Positions 26,537-36,068 of a stretch of 64,000 nt of DNA are shown piece by piece. The notes under the pieces are model-generated. The model was not told where the DNA came from. It made no database searches and saw only the letters and a list, made by a program, of their open reading frames with translations. Source of the DNA: Sphingopyxis sp. DBS4 (GTDB taxonomy: Bacteria > Pseudomonadota > Alphaproteobacteria > Sphingomonadales > Sphingomonadaceae); NCBI RefSeq assembly GCF_024628865.1, contig NZ_CP102384.1, positions 3,359,001-3,423,000 on the forward strand. The letters are read 5' to 3'. The position numbers were made by a program, and so were the translations under genes. Numbering within the stretch: position 1 is the first letter of the stretch; every line of letters begins with the position of its first letter.

Positions 26537-27210
26537 CCTTCCGCCCGCATGACATAGCCGGTGCCGCGCACCGTGTGGATCAGCGTCCGGCCGAACCCCT
26601 TGTCGACCTTTTGCCGCAAGCGGCTGACATGCTGGTCGATGATGTTGGTCTGCGGGTCGAAATGATAATCCCACACATGCTCGAGCAGCATCGAGCGAGT
26701 GACGACCCGGCCCTGGTTGCGGGCCAGATAGGTCAGGATGCGATATTCGCGCGCCGTCAGGTCGATCACCGCCCCCTGCCGCCGCACCTGCTGGCCGAGC
26801 AGATCGATGTCGAGATCGCCGACGCAAAGCTTCGTTTCGGCGGACAGCGCCGGGCCGCGACGGCTGAGCACGTCGATGCGCGCGAGCAGTTCGGACATGG
26901 CGAAGGGCTTGGTCAGATAATCGTCGCCGCCTGCGCGCAGCCCCGCCACACGCTCGTCGACCTCGCCGAGCGCGCTCAGGAACAGCACCGGCGTCGTATC
27001 ACCGGTCGCGCGGATCGTCTGGACGATCGTCAGCCCGTCGACGTGCGGCAACATGCGATCGACGACGATCAGGTCATAGCTTTCGGACGCCGCGCGGAGC
27101 AGCCCCGACCGGCCGTCGCCCTCGACATCGACGAGATGCCCGGCGGCGGTGAGCCCCTTGCCGATATGCTCCGCGACGCGGGCATCGTCCTCGATCACCA
27201 ATATATGCAT
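26533..27210 (-). CDS. OmpR-family response regulator
   Basis: 225 residues from ATG 27210. The receiver domain has ILVIEDDARVAEHI (acidic pair), LIVVDRMLPHVDG (phospho-Asp) and the Lys in YLTKPFAM. The winged helix has LTAREYRILTYLARNQGRVVTRSMLLEHVWDY and HVSRLRQKV. Standard length. It is the partner of the kinase at 25181-26536. Confidence 0.96.
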   Translation of the reverse strand: MHILVIEDDARVAEHIGKGLTAAGHLVDVEGDGRSGLLRAASESYDLIVVDRMLPHVDGLTIVQTIRATGDTTPVLFLSALGEVDERVAGLRAGGDDYLTKPFAMSELLARIDVLSRRGPALSAETKLCVGDLDIDLLGQQVRRQGAVIDLTAREYRILTYLARNQGRVVTRSMLLEHVWDYHFDPQTNIIDQHVSRLRQKVDKGFGRTLIHTVRGTGYVMRAEG

Positions 27211-27335
27211 AGGCCCCCTCGATACCGGCTCGACGGCCGGGCCGCCACCCGGCCACCGAACATGTCGAAAATCAAATCTTCGCCCCATCCGGGCGTCAGG
27301 CTGCGCTGCCATTTCCTTGGGGGAAGGAGCAGACG

Positions 27336-28061
27336 ATGGCAAAGGCGAAGCGCCAGGCTGAATATGCGGCGGCATCCCCGGTGCCGACGAAGGCGATGCT
27401 GTCGGTCTTCGATCTCGACCGCACGCTGACCATTCTGCCCACCTACACCCCCTTCCTGCTCTTCGCGATCCGCACCCGCGCGCCGTGGCGCATCCTGCTG
27501 CTCCCGCTGCTGCTGCCGGTCGCTATTCTCTACGCGTTGAGGCTCGTCCCGCGCCGGACGATGAAACAGGCGATGCACCGCGCCGCGCTCGGGCAAAGGC
27601 TTGCCGAGCGCGACGCCGCGCGACTGGCCGACCGCTTCGCGCGCCGCCTTGTCGCCCACGGTCTCTATGCAGAGGGTCTCGCGCTGATCGAAGCCGAGCG
27701 CGCGGCGGGTCGCCGCGTCGTCATCGCGACCGCGGCGCCGCATTTCTATACCGCCGCGCTCGCCCGCAGGCTGGGGATCGCCGACGTGATCGCGACCGAC
27801 TCGACGTGGCGGGACGGCTGCCTGACCCCCGCGATCGGGTCGGCTAACTGCTATGGCGGCGACAAGCGCCACCGGGTCGCGGCCTTTCTCGATCGCGCCG
27901 GCATCGCTCGCGACCGCGCGCACATCCGCTTCTATTCGGACCATGTTTCCGACCTGCCGATGTTCGGCTTCGCCGACGAAGCGATCGCGGTCAATCCGTC
28001 GGCGAAACTGCGCGGCGTGGCCGAAGCGCGCGGCTGGCCGATTCTCGACTGGCGGCGGTGA
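27336..28061 (+). CDS. HAD-IB family phosphatase
   Basis: 241 residues. The HAD motifs are FDLDRTLT (nucleophile Asp and acid/base Asp), ATAAPHFY (motif II region), GGDKRHRV and SDHVSDLPM (motif III/IV). Cap insertion includes a hydrophobic stretch (RILLLPLLLPVAILYAL) that may touch the membrane. The GPT-like gene starts 5 bases after its stop, so it probably dephosphorylates a lipid-linked or polyol phosphate in the same pathway. Confidence 0.88.
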   Translation: MAKAKRQAEYAAASPVPTKAMLSVFDLDRTLTILPTYTPFLLFAIRTRAPWRILLLPLLLPVAILYALRLVPRRTMKQAMHRAALGQRLAERDAARLADRFARRLVAHGLYAEGLALIEAERAAGRRVVIATAAPHFYTAALARRLGIADVIATDSTWRDGCLTPAIGSANCYGGDKRHRVAAFLDRAGIARDRAHIRFYSDHVSDLPMFGFADEAIAVNPSAKLRGVAEARGWPILDWRR

Positions 28062-28065
28062 CGCG

Positions 28066-29217
28066 GTGCATATTGGTTTTCTCTTCAACCATCACGGTGC
28101 GCACCAGGTCGCGCATGCGCTGCCGGTGGCGCTGGCGCTGCTCAGTCGCGGCACCAATGCGCGCGTCAGCATCCTCGTCTCCGAAGGCTGCGAGAGCGAG
28201 GTCCGCCGGCTCGCGGCCGCCGCGCCGGGTGCGTCGCCCGACATCATCCGGCTGCGGCCGCCGTCGACGCTCGCCCGCGCCGCCAATCGCGCCAGCGGCC
28301 GCGCACTTCCCACCGACATCGTCTCGACACTCCGCCGCAATCTCGACCGCTTCCGCACCCTCGACGCGCTCGTCGTCCCCGAAAAAACCTCGCTCCTCCT
28401 GAAGTCGCTGTTCGGCCTCAAATCGCTGAAGCTCGTCCACACCCGCCACGGCGCGGGCGACCGCGCGATCGGTTTCGACAAGGCGAGCGGGAAATTCGAC
28501 CTCGTCCTGCTGTCGGGCGAAAAGATCCGCGACCGGCTGGCCGAGGCCGACCTGCTGAAAGAGAACGGCCATGCGATCGTCGGCTACCCCAAATTCGACC
28601 TCGCGCCGCCCAGCCATCCGCGCCTCTTCCCCAAGGATCGGCCGACGGTGCTCTACAACCCGCACCCCTCGCCCGCGCTGTCGTCCTGGTATCGCATGGG
28701 ACCGGCGATCCTCGACTGGTTCGCGAAAAGCGACCGCTACAACCTCATCTTCGCGCCGCATGTGATGCTGTTCAAGAAGCGCATCACCGCGTCGCTTTCC
28801 CCCTTCGCGCTCGGCTGGAATCTCGGCCCCCGCGCCGACCATTATGAGCACGACCATATGCTGATCGACACCGGCAGTGCCGCCAGCCTCGACATGACCT
28901 ACACCGACGCCGCCGACATCTATCTCGGCGACGCGAGCAGCCAGGTCTATGAGTTCATCCGCCGGCCGCGCCCCTGCTTCTTCCTCAACCCGCGCGGGCT
29001 CGCGTGGCAGGGCAATCCCGACTTCGCGCACTGGCGCGCCGGCACCGTGATCGGCAGCATGGGCGAGTTCGACGCAGCGCTTGCCGAAACGCCGTCGCTG
29101 ACCCCGGCGATGCGCGCGCGGCAGGAGGATATCTTCCGCTACAGCTTCGACCTTCAGGACCGCCCCTCGTCCGAGCGGGCGGCCGAAGCGATCCTCGATT
29201 TCATGGCGCGCGCATGA
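28066..29217 (+). CDS. CDP-glycerol glycerophosphotransferase-like glycosyltransferase
   Basis: 383 residues from GTG 28066. The N-domain begins HIGFLFNHHGAHQVAHALPVA; the C-domain has YNPHPSPALSSWYRMG, NLIFAPHVMLF, DTGSAASLDMTYTDAADIYLGDASSQVYEFI and RRPRPCFFLNPR, a pattern shared with the TagB/TagF (Glyphos_transf) family of polymerases and glycosyltransferases. No transmembrane helix is seen. The FkbM gene overlaps its end as ATGA. I infer assembly of a phosphopolyol or glycan attached to an envelope lipid. Confidence 0.78.
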   Translation: MHIGFLFNHHGAHQVAHALPVALALLSRGTNARVSILVSEGCESEVRRLAAAAPGASPDIIRLRPPSTLARAANRASGRALPTDIVSTLRRNLDRFRTLDALVVPEKTSLLLKSLFGLKSLKLVHTRHGAGDRAIGFDKASGKFDLVLLSGEKIRDRLAEADLLKENGHAIVGYPKFDLAPPSHPRLFPKDRPTVLYNPHPSPALSSWYRMGPAILDWFAKSDRYNLIFAPHVMLFKKRITASLSPFALGWNLGPRADHYEHDHMLIDTGSAASLDMTYTDAADIYLGDASSQVYEFIRRPRPCFFLNPRGLAWQGNPDFAHWRAGTVIGSMGEFDAALAETPSLTPAMRARQEDIFRYSFDLQDRPSSERAAEAILDFMARA

Positions 29218-30032
29218 CCGCCGCTGCCCCTTCGCGCGTCGCCGCCTTCCTCGATTACGGCGTCGCAAAGACGCTGGCGAAGCTGCGCGCGAACCTGCTC
29301 GCCCGGCTGGCGCGCCGCCCCGAGGGCGGCGTCGTGACCTCGCGCTACGGCGTGCGGATGCGCGCCAATTGGGAAGACCGCACCTTCCGCTATTGCCATT
29401 ATGCGACCTATGGCCGCGCGCTGTCGGATTATCTCGCGGCGCAGGACCGCGCCTTCGTCTTCGTCGATATCGGCGCCAATCAGGGCCTCTACAGCCTGCT
29501 CGCGGCGCAGAACCCCCATTGCAAGGCGGCGGTCGCCTTCGAACCCGTCGCCGCGACCTTCGCCCTGCTGCGCGACAATATCGCACTCAATGCCCTGGGC
29601 GCGGCGATCAAGCCGGTCCATGCCGCGGTTTCGCTCCAGTCGGGCATCGCGCGCATCGCCACCGACCGCGCGCACAGCGGCACCGCCAGCCTGCGCGACG
29701 CGGCGGGAGCCGACGGCGAAGAGATTCGCATTCTCGGCATCGCGGGGGTCGACACGCTGATCGACAGCACGCTGGTCGGCGGTAAAGGGCCGCTGATCGT
29801 CAAGATCGACGTCGAGGGGCATGAGGAAGCCGTGGTCGAGGCGCTGATGGCGTCGGCGCACCGCGACCGCATCGTCGCGATCTTCTATGAGGTCGACGAA
29901 CGCTGGACCGACGGGGCCGCGATCGCGCACCGCCTCGGCGCCGCCGGCTTCGACCGCCTCACCCGCTTCGGGATCGGTCGCCACTATGACATGCTGGCCG
30001 AACGCAGCGAAGCGGGTCCGGCCCCCGAATAG
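29214..30032 (+). CDS. FkbM-family SAM-dependent methyltransferase
   Basis: 272 residues from ATG 29214. FkbM motifs: FVDIGANQGLYSLLAAQN (SAM site), VAFEPVAATFALLRDNIALN, and the KIDVEGHEEAVVEAL signature. FkbM enzymes usually O-methylate sugars or polyols. As the last gene of the HAD/glycosyltransferase operon it probably caps or decorates the same product. Confidence 0.92.
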   Translation: MTAAAPSRVAAFLDYGVAKTLAKLRANLLARLARRPEGGVVTSRYGVRMRANWEDRTFRYCHYATYGRALSDYLAAQDRAFVFVDIGANQGLYSLLAAQNPHCKAAVAFEPVAATFALLRDNIALNALGAAIKPVHAAVSLQSGIARIATDRAHSGTASLRDAAGADGEEIRILGIAGVDTLIDSTLVGGKGPLIVKIDVEGHEEAVVEALMASAHRDRIVAIFYEVDERWTDGAAIAHRLGAAGFDRLTRFGIGRHYDMLAERSEAGPAPE

Positions 30033-30059
30033 GGCCGGACCCGCGGTTCGCGGCCGCGC

Positions 30060-32435
30060 TTACCAGGTCAGGCCGACCCGCGCGTAGAGATAGCGGCCGT
30101 TGAAGCCGAACGGCGAATAATAGGGGAAACCGACGACCCCGGTCGAGTTGAGCGCGGCGGGCGTCGCGTCGGGATAGACGTCGAACAGATTGTTCGCGCC
30201 GATTGCGACCTGCGCGCCCTTGACGGGCTGATAGCGCAACTCGAGGTCGGTGATCACATGCTTGCCGGTCAAGATATCCGCCGACCCGTCGGCTGCCGTA
30301 CCGGGCTGGTTGACCTGACCATAATAGGTCGTGCGCAGCGTCGCGCCGAGCAGGTCGCCCGACCAATCGATCGCCCCGGTGATCTTCGTGCGCGGCGTCC
30401 CTTCCTCCAGCGTGAAGATGCGATTGCGGCCGAGCAGCGGCGGCGCCGGATCGAGCGTCGAGGTCGAAGTCGGCACCCGCGTCACATCGACGTCGTTGAA
30501 GTTCGCCGCCAGCGTGAAGTCGAACGTGCCGAGATTCTCGCTCCGCGCCTTGTAATTGGCGACGACGTCGATGCCCTTCGTCTTCGAACGCACCCCATTG
30601 ATGAAGAAGCGCGCCGCCTGAACGCCGAGCGGATCGAGGATGTCCGCGACCTGCTGGCTGAACGCCGCCTGGATATTCTCCGACAGCGCGATCTGGTTGC
30701 GGATCTTGATCTGATAGGCGTCGACGGTCAAACTGAACGGACCGCTGTGGATCACCCCGCCGAGCGAGAAGTTGGTCGACTTCTCGGGCTCGAGCGGCAG
30801 GCCGCCCAGCTTTTCGGCGACGATGTTCGTCGGCGGATAATGACCGGTCAGCAGCACGTCGCCGTCGACCACCACCGAGGTGATCGAAGTATAATATTGC
30901 TGCTGCAGCGACGGCGCGCGGAAGCCGGTCGAGGCGGTGCCGCGCAACGCGAACCAGTCGGTCGCGTCGAAGCGCGCCGACACCTTGCCGTTGGCGGTCG
31001 AGCCGAAGTCCGAATAATCCTCGACCCGGCCCGCGACCGCGACGAGGAAGCGCGACGTCAGCTCCGCCTCGATGTCGATGTAGCCGCTGATGTTGCGGCG
31101 GTGCGCATCGACCGCGTTGATCGGCGCAAAGCCCGGAAAGCCCTGCGCTCCGCTGCCGGTATAGGAATTGAGCTCACCCGCCGCGATCTTGTAGCCCTCG
31201 CGCCGCCACTCGGCACCGAAGGCGAGGTTCAGCGAGTGGAAGATGTCGAACTTGCGCGACACGTCGAGGCCGCCGATCCACTGGTCATAGGTCACCGCGC
31301 CGTCATAGAATTCGGTCGGCGAGGCGGCGCCGAGGCTGTAGTTCGCCGAATTGAGCGTGCGGAAAGCGATGCGGTTGCGGCCGTAGCTGAGGTTGAGGTC
31401 GACATTCCATTCGCCGACGTCGCCACGCAGGCCCACCGCGCTCGTCAGGTTGCGCGACTTGGTGTTGATCAGCGGCAGGAAACCGTCGGGCCAGATGCCG
31501 CCGACGCCGTTCGCCGCGGCCGTGGTGGCGAGACGCGGAAAGGCCGCGCTCTTGCTGTCGCGATCCTGATAGCCGACCCAGCCATAGAGTTGCAGAGCCT
31601 CGGTGACGTTGACCCCGGCGTTGGCGAAGACCGTCGCCTGCTCGACTTCGGGATCGCCGAAGCGGCTGGTCACGCGGTTCGGCGTCACGCGCGGGTCGAA
31701 ATCGCCGCGGCTCGTCGGCTTGCGGTCGACATATTCGCCCGAAATGGTGAGATAGCCGTCGTTACCGAAGCCGATGCCCTGCCAGCCCGATACGGTCAGG
31801 ACGGGCTCGCCAGTCACGCTGCGGCTGCCGCGCGCGGTGTCGATGTCGGTGGCATAGATGCCATAGGTCGCCGACACACCGCCGCCCTCGCGCGCTTCGC
31901 GCAGGCGCAGGTTGATGACGCCCGCGATCGCATCCGACCCATATTGTGCCGAAGCGCCGTCGCGCAGCACCTCGATGCGGTCGAGCGCCACGGTGGGGAT
32001 GGTGTTGAGGTCGACCGCCGCAGAGCCGCGCCCGACGCTGCCGTTGACGTTGAGCAGGGCCGAGGTGTGGGCGCGGGTGCCGTTGATCAGCACCAGCGTC
32101 TGGTCGGGCGACAGCCCGCGCAGCGTCGCGGGGCGGATCGCGTCGGTGCCGTCGACCGCCGAGGAGCGCTTGAAGTCGATCGACGGCGCGACGGTCGCCA
32201 GCGCCTGCCCGACTTCGGTCGATCCCTGACGGCGCAGCGTCTCGCCGTTCAGCACGTCGACCGGCGCCGGCGAGTCGAGGCGCGACCGCCCGGCCGCGCG
32301 CGTGCCGGTGACGATGATCTCGTCGCCGTTGCCGGCGCTATCCGCGGCATCGGGCGCATCCTGCGCCTGCGCCGGAAAGGCGGCGATGGCCGCGAGAGCG
32401 ATGGCGCTGGTCGCCATGGTGCGGAAAGGGATCAT
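30060..32435 (-). CDS. TonB-dependent outer-membrane receptor
   Basis: 791 residues from ATG 32435, with GGAGG eight bases upstream. Signal peptide to about PAQAQ; a TonB-box-like stretch GDEIIVTGTRA; plug domain with LRGLSPDQTLVLINGTR and DRIEVLRDGASAQYGSDAIAGVINL; beta-barrel ending YLYARVGLTW with terminal aromatic. No STN domain is present. Type and plug suggest a carbohydrate/peptide or siderophore importer; the substrate is unknown. It is intact, in contrast to the receptor fragment at 42143. Confidence 0.94.
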   Translation of the reverse strand: MIPFRTMATSAIALAAIAAFPAQAQDAPDAADSAGNGDEIIVTGTRAAGRSRLDSPAPVDVLNGETLRRQGSTEVGQALATVAPSIDFKRSSAVDGTDAIRPATLRGLSPDQTLVLINGTRAHTSALLNVNGSVGRGSAAVDLNTIPTVALDRIEVLRDGASAQYGSDAIAGVINLRLREAREGGGVSATYGIYATDIDTARGSRSVTGEPVLTVSGWQGIGFGNDGYLTISGEYVDRKPTSRGDFDPRVTPNRVTSRFGDPEVEQATVFANAGVNVTEALQLYGWVGYQDRDSKSAAFPRLATTAAANGVGGIWPDGFLPLINTKSRNLTSAVGLRGDVGEWNVDLNLSYGRNRIAFRTLNSANYSLGAASPTEFYDGAVTYDQWIGGLDVSRKFDIFHSLNLAFGAEWRREGYKIAAGELNSYTGSGAQGFPGFAPINAVDAHRRNISGYIDIEAELTSRFLVAVAGRVEDYSDFGSTANGKVSARFDATDWFALRGTASTGFRAPSLQQQYYTSITSVVVDGDVLLTGHYPPTNIVAEKLGGLPLEPEKSTNFSLGGVIHSGPFSLTVDAYQIKIRNQIALSENIQAAFSQQVADILDPLGVQAARFFINGVRSKTKGIDVVANYKARSENLGTFDFTLAANFNDVDVTRVPTSTSTLDPAPPLLGRNRIFTLEEGTPRTKITGAIDWSGDLLGATLRTTYYGQVNQPGTAADGSADILTGKHVITDLELRYQPVKGAQVAIGANNLFDVYPDATPAALNSTGVVGFPYYSPFGFNGRYLYARVGLTW

Positions 32436-33156
32436 GATCAGTCCTCCTGGTCTTGCTATTATAATCAACCCGGCGGCCTGCCCGGTCGCCTGGGATGCAC
32501 GCGGCAAAGCGTTTCGTTTCACCTGTAACAGAGCAAAGCCGCCCTGTGCGAAGAAGATTTCTTATTGAAACGGAAAAAATTCTTTCATTTTCGATAAAGT
32601 CGCGAGTTTTCGGGCGGGCGCGGCGCCAGGCCGCTACGCGCGGTCGCCAGCCCGCCTCCCCACAGCGCGCGGGCGGCGCTGCGCAGGGACGCGGGATAGC
32701 GAGCGAGATCCGACAGATCGGATGGAGTCAGTAAAGGCATGGATTCACCTGTCGCCGGCGCGCGCATTTGCCTGGCGGCGCCGGACCAAAGCCGCGCTCC
32801 CGCCAGGGCGGGGCACGACGCAAAGAAGGACGGGCCGGCGAAAAGCGCCGGACCCGATCGGCATCGGTTCAAGACCTGCTGCTACACATGCGCATCGCAA
32901 TACCCCTGCTGGGGGAACGCAATGCCTGGCGCCGTCGCCCGAGCATTACGCGCTTTAGCCGTTGGTAACGCGGAGCAAGCTGCTTCCCGGTCAAAAGCCG
33001 CGGGTCGAGGAGAGAAGGCGGGAGAGCCCGTCGCCCGTCCCGACCAGCTTCGAGCGACAAATTCAACTTAAATGATTGATTTAGGAATCGTCAAGCGAAG
33101 AAATTCTTTCGGGCGGTGCGTTTCGGCTTGAATCGTGCCTCCCGCGATCCGCTCGC
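32436..33156. other. 721-base gap with no clear gene
   Basis: The gap between the TonB receptor start and the LysR stop holds the receptor promoter and leader on its left side, an AT-rich stretch at about 32550-32610 unusual for this genome, the doubtful small ORF at 32585-32740, and a second AT-rich stretch at 33058-33112. I see no RNA gene or repeat pair in it. Confidence 0.6.
32585..32740 (-). CDS. Possible small protein (51 residues)
   Basis: This ORF starts with ATG 32740 after an AGGTG-like site and could encode a short chain (MPLLTPSDLSDLARYPASL at its start, basic C-terminus). I do not recognise it and no domain is visible. The bases around it are otherwise noncoding, so it may be chance. 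Confidence 0.2.
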   Translation of the reverse strand: MPLLTPSDLSDLARYPASLRSAARALWGGGLATARSGLAPRPPENSRLYRK

Positions 33157-34023
33157 TCATATCCCGAAGGGCGCGCGATACGCCTCGTAGCGGCCCTGCA
33201 ACACCGCCTTGATATGGCCGAGCAGCAGGCCGATCTCGCCCGCATCCTCCCACGAATAGACCGAGACCGCCATCGCCGCCGCCTCGCCGAACCCGGCATA
33301 GGGCCGTATCCCGCACCCTTCGGCCGCGGCGCGGGGGAGAAGCGACAGGCCGAGCCCGGCCGCGACCGCGGTGCGGACGCTGGCGAGGCTGGTCGCAGTG
33401 AAGGCGACATACCAATGGCGGCGGGCGCGGTCGACGCGCTCGAACATCGCCTCGCGATAGAGGCCACCCGGCGGAAAGGTCACGAGCGGGACGGGATCGG
33501 TCCACGGCCGCGCGCGCTCCGCGCTCTCGAACCAGGCCATCGCCTCGGGAAAGGTCGCGCGATGGTCGGGGCTCGCGGCGGCTTCCTTGACGACGACGAT
33601 GTCGAACTCGCCCGCGCGAAAACGGCGGTCGAGATCGCGGCTGAGCCCGGTGGTGACGTCGAGGCGCACTTCGCGATGCCGTTCGGCGAAGCGCGCGAAA
33701 ATCTCGCTCATCGGCAGGGTGACGATATCCTCGGGAACGCCGATGCGGATCGCCGCGGTGCCGGCGCGATCGGCGAGCAGCGTCTCCGCCTCCTGCTGCA
33801 GCGCCAGGATGCGGCGCGCATAACCGAGCAACCGTTCGCCCGGCGCGGTGACGCGAACCGGCCGCGCCGCGCGATCGATCAGTACCTGCCCGACTGCCTG
33901 CTCGAGCCGCGCAAGCTGCTGGCTGATCGTCGACTGGGTGCTGTGGAGCCGCTCGGCCGCCTGCGTGAAGCTGCCGGTGTCGGCGATCGCGACGAAGGCG
34001 CGGAGGAGGCGCGGATCGAACAT
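33157..34023 (-). CDS. LysR-family transcriptional regulator
   Basis: 288 residues. The N-terminal HTH is standard: LLRAFVAIADTGSFTQAAERLHSTQSTISQQLARLEQAVG. The effector domain has IRIGVPEDIVTLPM and AGLGLSLLPRAAAE. It is divergent from the amidohydrolase gene, 106 bases apart, the classical layout for control of that operon. The intergenic region is AT-rich with repeated gaatgat/catctt elements that could be its binding site. Confidence 0.93.
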   Translation of the reverse strand: MFDPRLLRAFVAIADTGSFTQAAERLHSTQSTISQQLARLEQAVGQVLIDRAARPVRVTAPGERLLGYARRILALQQEAETLLADRAGTAAIRIGVPEDIVTLPMSEIFARFAERHREVRLDVTTGLSRDLDRRFRAGEFDIVVVKEAAASPDHRATFPEAMAWFESAERARPWTDPVPLVTFPPGGLYREAMFERVDRARRHWYVAFTATSLASVRTAVAAGLGLSLLPRAAAEGCGIRPYAGFGEAAAMAVSVYSWEDAGEIGLLLGHIKAVLQGRYEAYRAPFGI

Positions 34024-34129
34024 GGCATCATCTTAAAGATGAATGATAGGCATTTAAACATCTCATTGGAGAATGATGCGCCAAAGGCCTATCTGCGAAG
34101 GATCATTCAACAACCGGGAATCCGACGCC

Positions 34130-35584
34130 ATGAAGAAGCTGGTATCCGTCCTTCTCGCGGGGCTCGCCCTGCTGCCCCTGTCAACCGCCGCCGCCGCGAA
34201 GGAGCAGGCCGACCTGCTGATCCGCCACGCAACGATCGTCGACGTCGCCGGCGCGCGGCTGATCGCCGACCAGGCGGTCGCGACCAAAGGCGACGTGATC
34301 GTCGCGGTCGGCGGCGACGCGGACGTTGCAAAGGCATGGTCCGCCGGACGCACCATCGACGGCAGCCGGCGTTTCCTGATCCCCGGGCTCTGGGACATGC
34401 ACGTCCATTTCGGCGGCGGCCCGGCGCTGGTCGAGGAGAATAAGGCGCTACTACCGCTCTATGTCGCGCACGGCATCACGACGGTGCGCGACGCCTCGGG
34501 CGACCTGCCGGACGACGTGCTGGCATGGCGCGGCGAGATTGCGAGCGGCAAGCTGTTCGGCCCGACCCTGCTGAGCTCGGGCCCCAAGATCGAAGGCATC
34601 AAGCCGATCTGGAAGGGCACGATCGAAACCGGGTCGGAGGCCGATGTCGATGCGGCGGTCACCAAGCTGACCGGGCTAGGCGTCGATTTCGTCAAGATCA
34701 CCGACAGCACGATGAAGCCCGACCTCTTCCTCTACGCGATCCGCAAGGTGCGCGCGGCGGGGCTGCGCGTCTCGGGTCATATCCCGCTCGCGCTCACCGT
34801 CGATCAGGCAGTCGATGCCGGGATCAGCTCGATCGAGCATATCGGCTATGCCTATAAGGCCGGGGTGAAGGACGAAGCGGCGATCGCCGCCGATTTCGCC
34901 GCCGGGCGCATCGACCGCGCCGAGGCCTATCGCCGCATCGACGCGGGCTTCGACCCCGAAACCGCGATGGCCGCCTATCGCAAGCTCGCCGCGAAGGGCG
35001 TGTTCGTCACCCCGACGCTGAACGGCAGCCGCGTCATCGCCTATCTCGACCGGGACGATCACAAAAACGACGATTATCTCGGCCTGATCGGCCCCGGCCT
35101 GCGCGCGACCTATCAGTGGCGCATCGATCGCGCCGCCAAGGCCGACGCTGCCGGAATCGCCGCGCGCCACGCCGAATATGAGCATGAGGCATCGGTGCTG
35201 CCGATGCTGCAAAAGGCGGGCGTGACGATCATGGCGGGGACCGACGCGGGCTTCCTCAATTCGTTCAACTATCCCGGCATCGCGCTGCATCAGGAGCTCG
35301 GCATCTTCGTCGACAAGGGGCTGACGCCCGCGCAGGCGCTGGCCTCCGCGACGCGCGCCGGTCCCGCCTGGTTCGGCAAGCTCGACCATTATGGCGCGGT
35401 CGAGGCGGGCAAGGCCGCCGACCTCGTGCTGCTCGACCGCGACCCGCTTCAGGACATCGCCGCGACGCGCGCGATCCGCGCCGTGGTGCTGCGCGGCGCC
35501 GCCTATGACCGCGCGGCGCTCGACAAGATGCTCGCCGACACGCGCGCCAAGGTCGCCGCGTGGAACGCCGCGGCGGCAAAATAG
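34130..35584 (+). CDS. Secreted metal-dependent amidohydrolase
   Basis: 484 residues from ATG 34130. A signal peptide (VSVLLAGLALLPLSTAAAA) precedes an imidazolonepropionase-like amidohydrolase: LIRHATIVDVAGARL, GLWDMHVHF (metal HxH), DFVKITDS (position of the bridging residue), SGHIP, IEHIGY, and MAGTDAGF (metal Asp). The carbonic-acid amide or lactam substrate is unknown. First gene of a three-gene operon with a deaminase and an MFS carrier, under the divergent LysR. Confidence 0.9.
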   Translation: MKKLVSVLLAGLALLPLSTAAAAKEQADLLIRHATIVDVAGARLIADQAVATKGDVIVAVGGDADVAKAWSAGRTIDGSRRFLIPGLWDMHVHFGGGPALVEENKALLPLYVAHGITTVRDASGDLPDDVLAWRGEIASGKLFGPTLLSSGPKIEGIKPIWKGTIETGSEADVDAAVTKLTGLGVDFVKITDSTMKPDLFLYAIRKVRAAGLRVSGHIPLALTVDQAVDAGISSIEHIGYAYKAGVKDEAAIAADFAAGRIDRAEAYRRIDAGFDPETAMAAYRKLAAKGVFVTPTLNGSRVIAYLDRDDHKNDDYLGLIGPGLRATYQWRIDRAAKADAAGIAARHAEYEHEASVLPMLQKAGVTIMAGTDAGFLNSFNYPGIALHQELGIFVDKGLTPAQALASATRAGPAWFGKLDHYGAVEAGKAADLVLLDRDPLQDIAATRAIRAVVLRGAAYDRAALDKMLADTRAKVAAWNAAAAK

Positions 35585-35597
35585 GCAGAAAGGCCCG

Positions 35598-36068
35598 ATG
35601 ATGGACGATACCGGACACTTCCTCGCCGAAGCGATTGCTCTCGCGCGCGCCAATGCCGACGATGGCGGCCGCCCCTTCGGCGCCGTGGTGGTCAGGGACG
35701 GCGCGGTGATCGCGACCGGGGTCAACGAGATTCTCGCGACCGGCGACCCGACCGCGCACGCCGAACTCGGCGCGCTCCGCGCCGCGAGCCGCGCGATCGG
35801 CTCGCCCGACCTTCGCGGCTGCGCGGTCTTCGCGAGCGGGCATCCCTGCCCGATGTGCCTGGCGGCGATGCGCTTGTCGGGCATCGGCGCGGTCACCTAT
35901 GCCTATTCGAACGAGGACGGCGCACCCTATGGCCTGTCGACCGCCACAATTTATGCGGACCTCGCCAAGCCCTTCGCCGAACAGACGATGACGATCCGCC
36001 ACGTCCCGCAGGGCGAACCCGCCCTTTACGCCAACTGGGCGCGAAACCAGCAGGCGAAGGCGGGATGA
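35598..36068 (+). CDS. Nucleoside/guanine deaminase-like CMP/dCMP deaminase
   Basis: 156 residues (ATG 35598, next ATG 35601). Zinc site motifs TAHAELGAL (HAE, catalytic Glu) and GHPCPMCLAA (PCxxC) are intact. The end FAEQTMTIRH resembles guanine deaminase GuaD and cytosine-type enzymes. It is 13 bases after the amidohydrolase and overlaps the MFS gene as ATGA. Confidence 0.9.
   Translation: MMDDTGHFLAEAIALARANADDGGRPFGAVVVRDGAVIATGVNEILATGDPTAHAELGALRAASRAIGSPDLRGCAVFASGHPCPMCLAAMRLSGIGAVTYAYSNEDGAPYGLSTATIYADLAKPFAEQTMTIRHVPQGEPALYANWARNQQAKAG

Noticed and set aside
30258..32528. Long plus-strand frame opposite the TonB receptor
   Set aside because: Shadow of the receptor; charged, low-information translation.
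32585..32740. Second RiPP precursor near the TonB receptor
   Set aside because: The short frame lacks a leader/core border (no Thr-x-Gly with an acidic residue seven to nine later) and has no maturation genes nearby.
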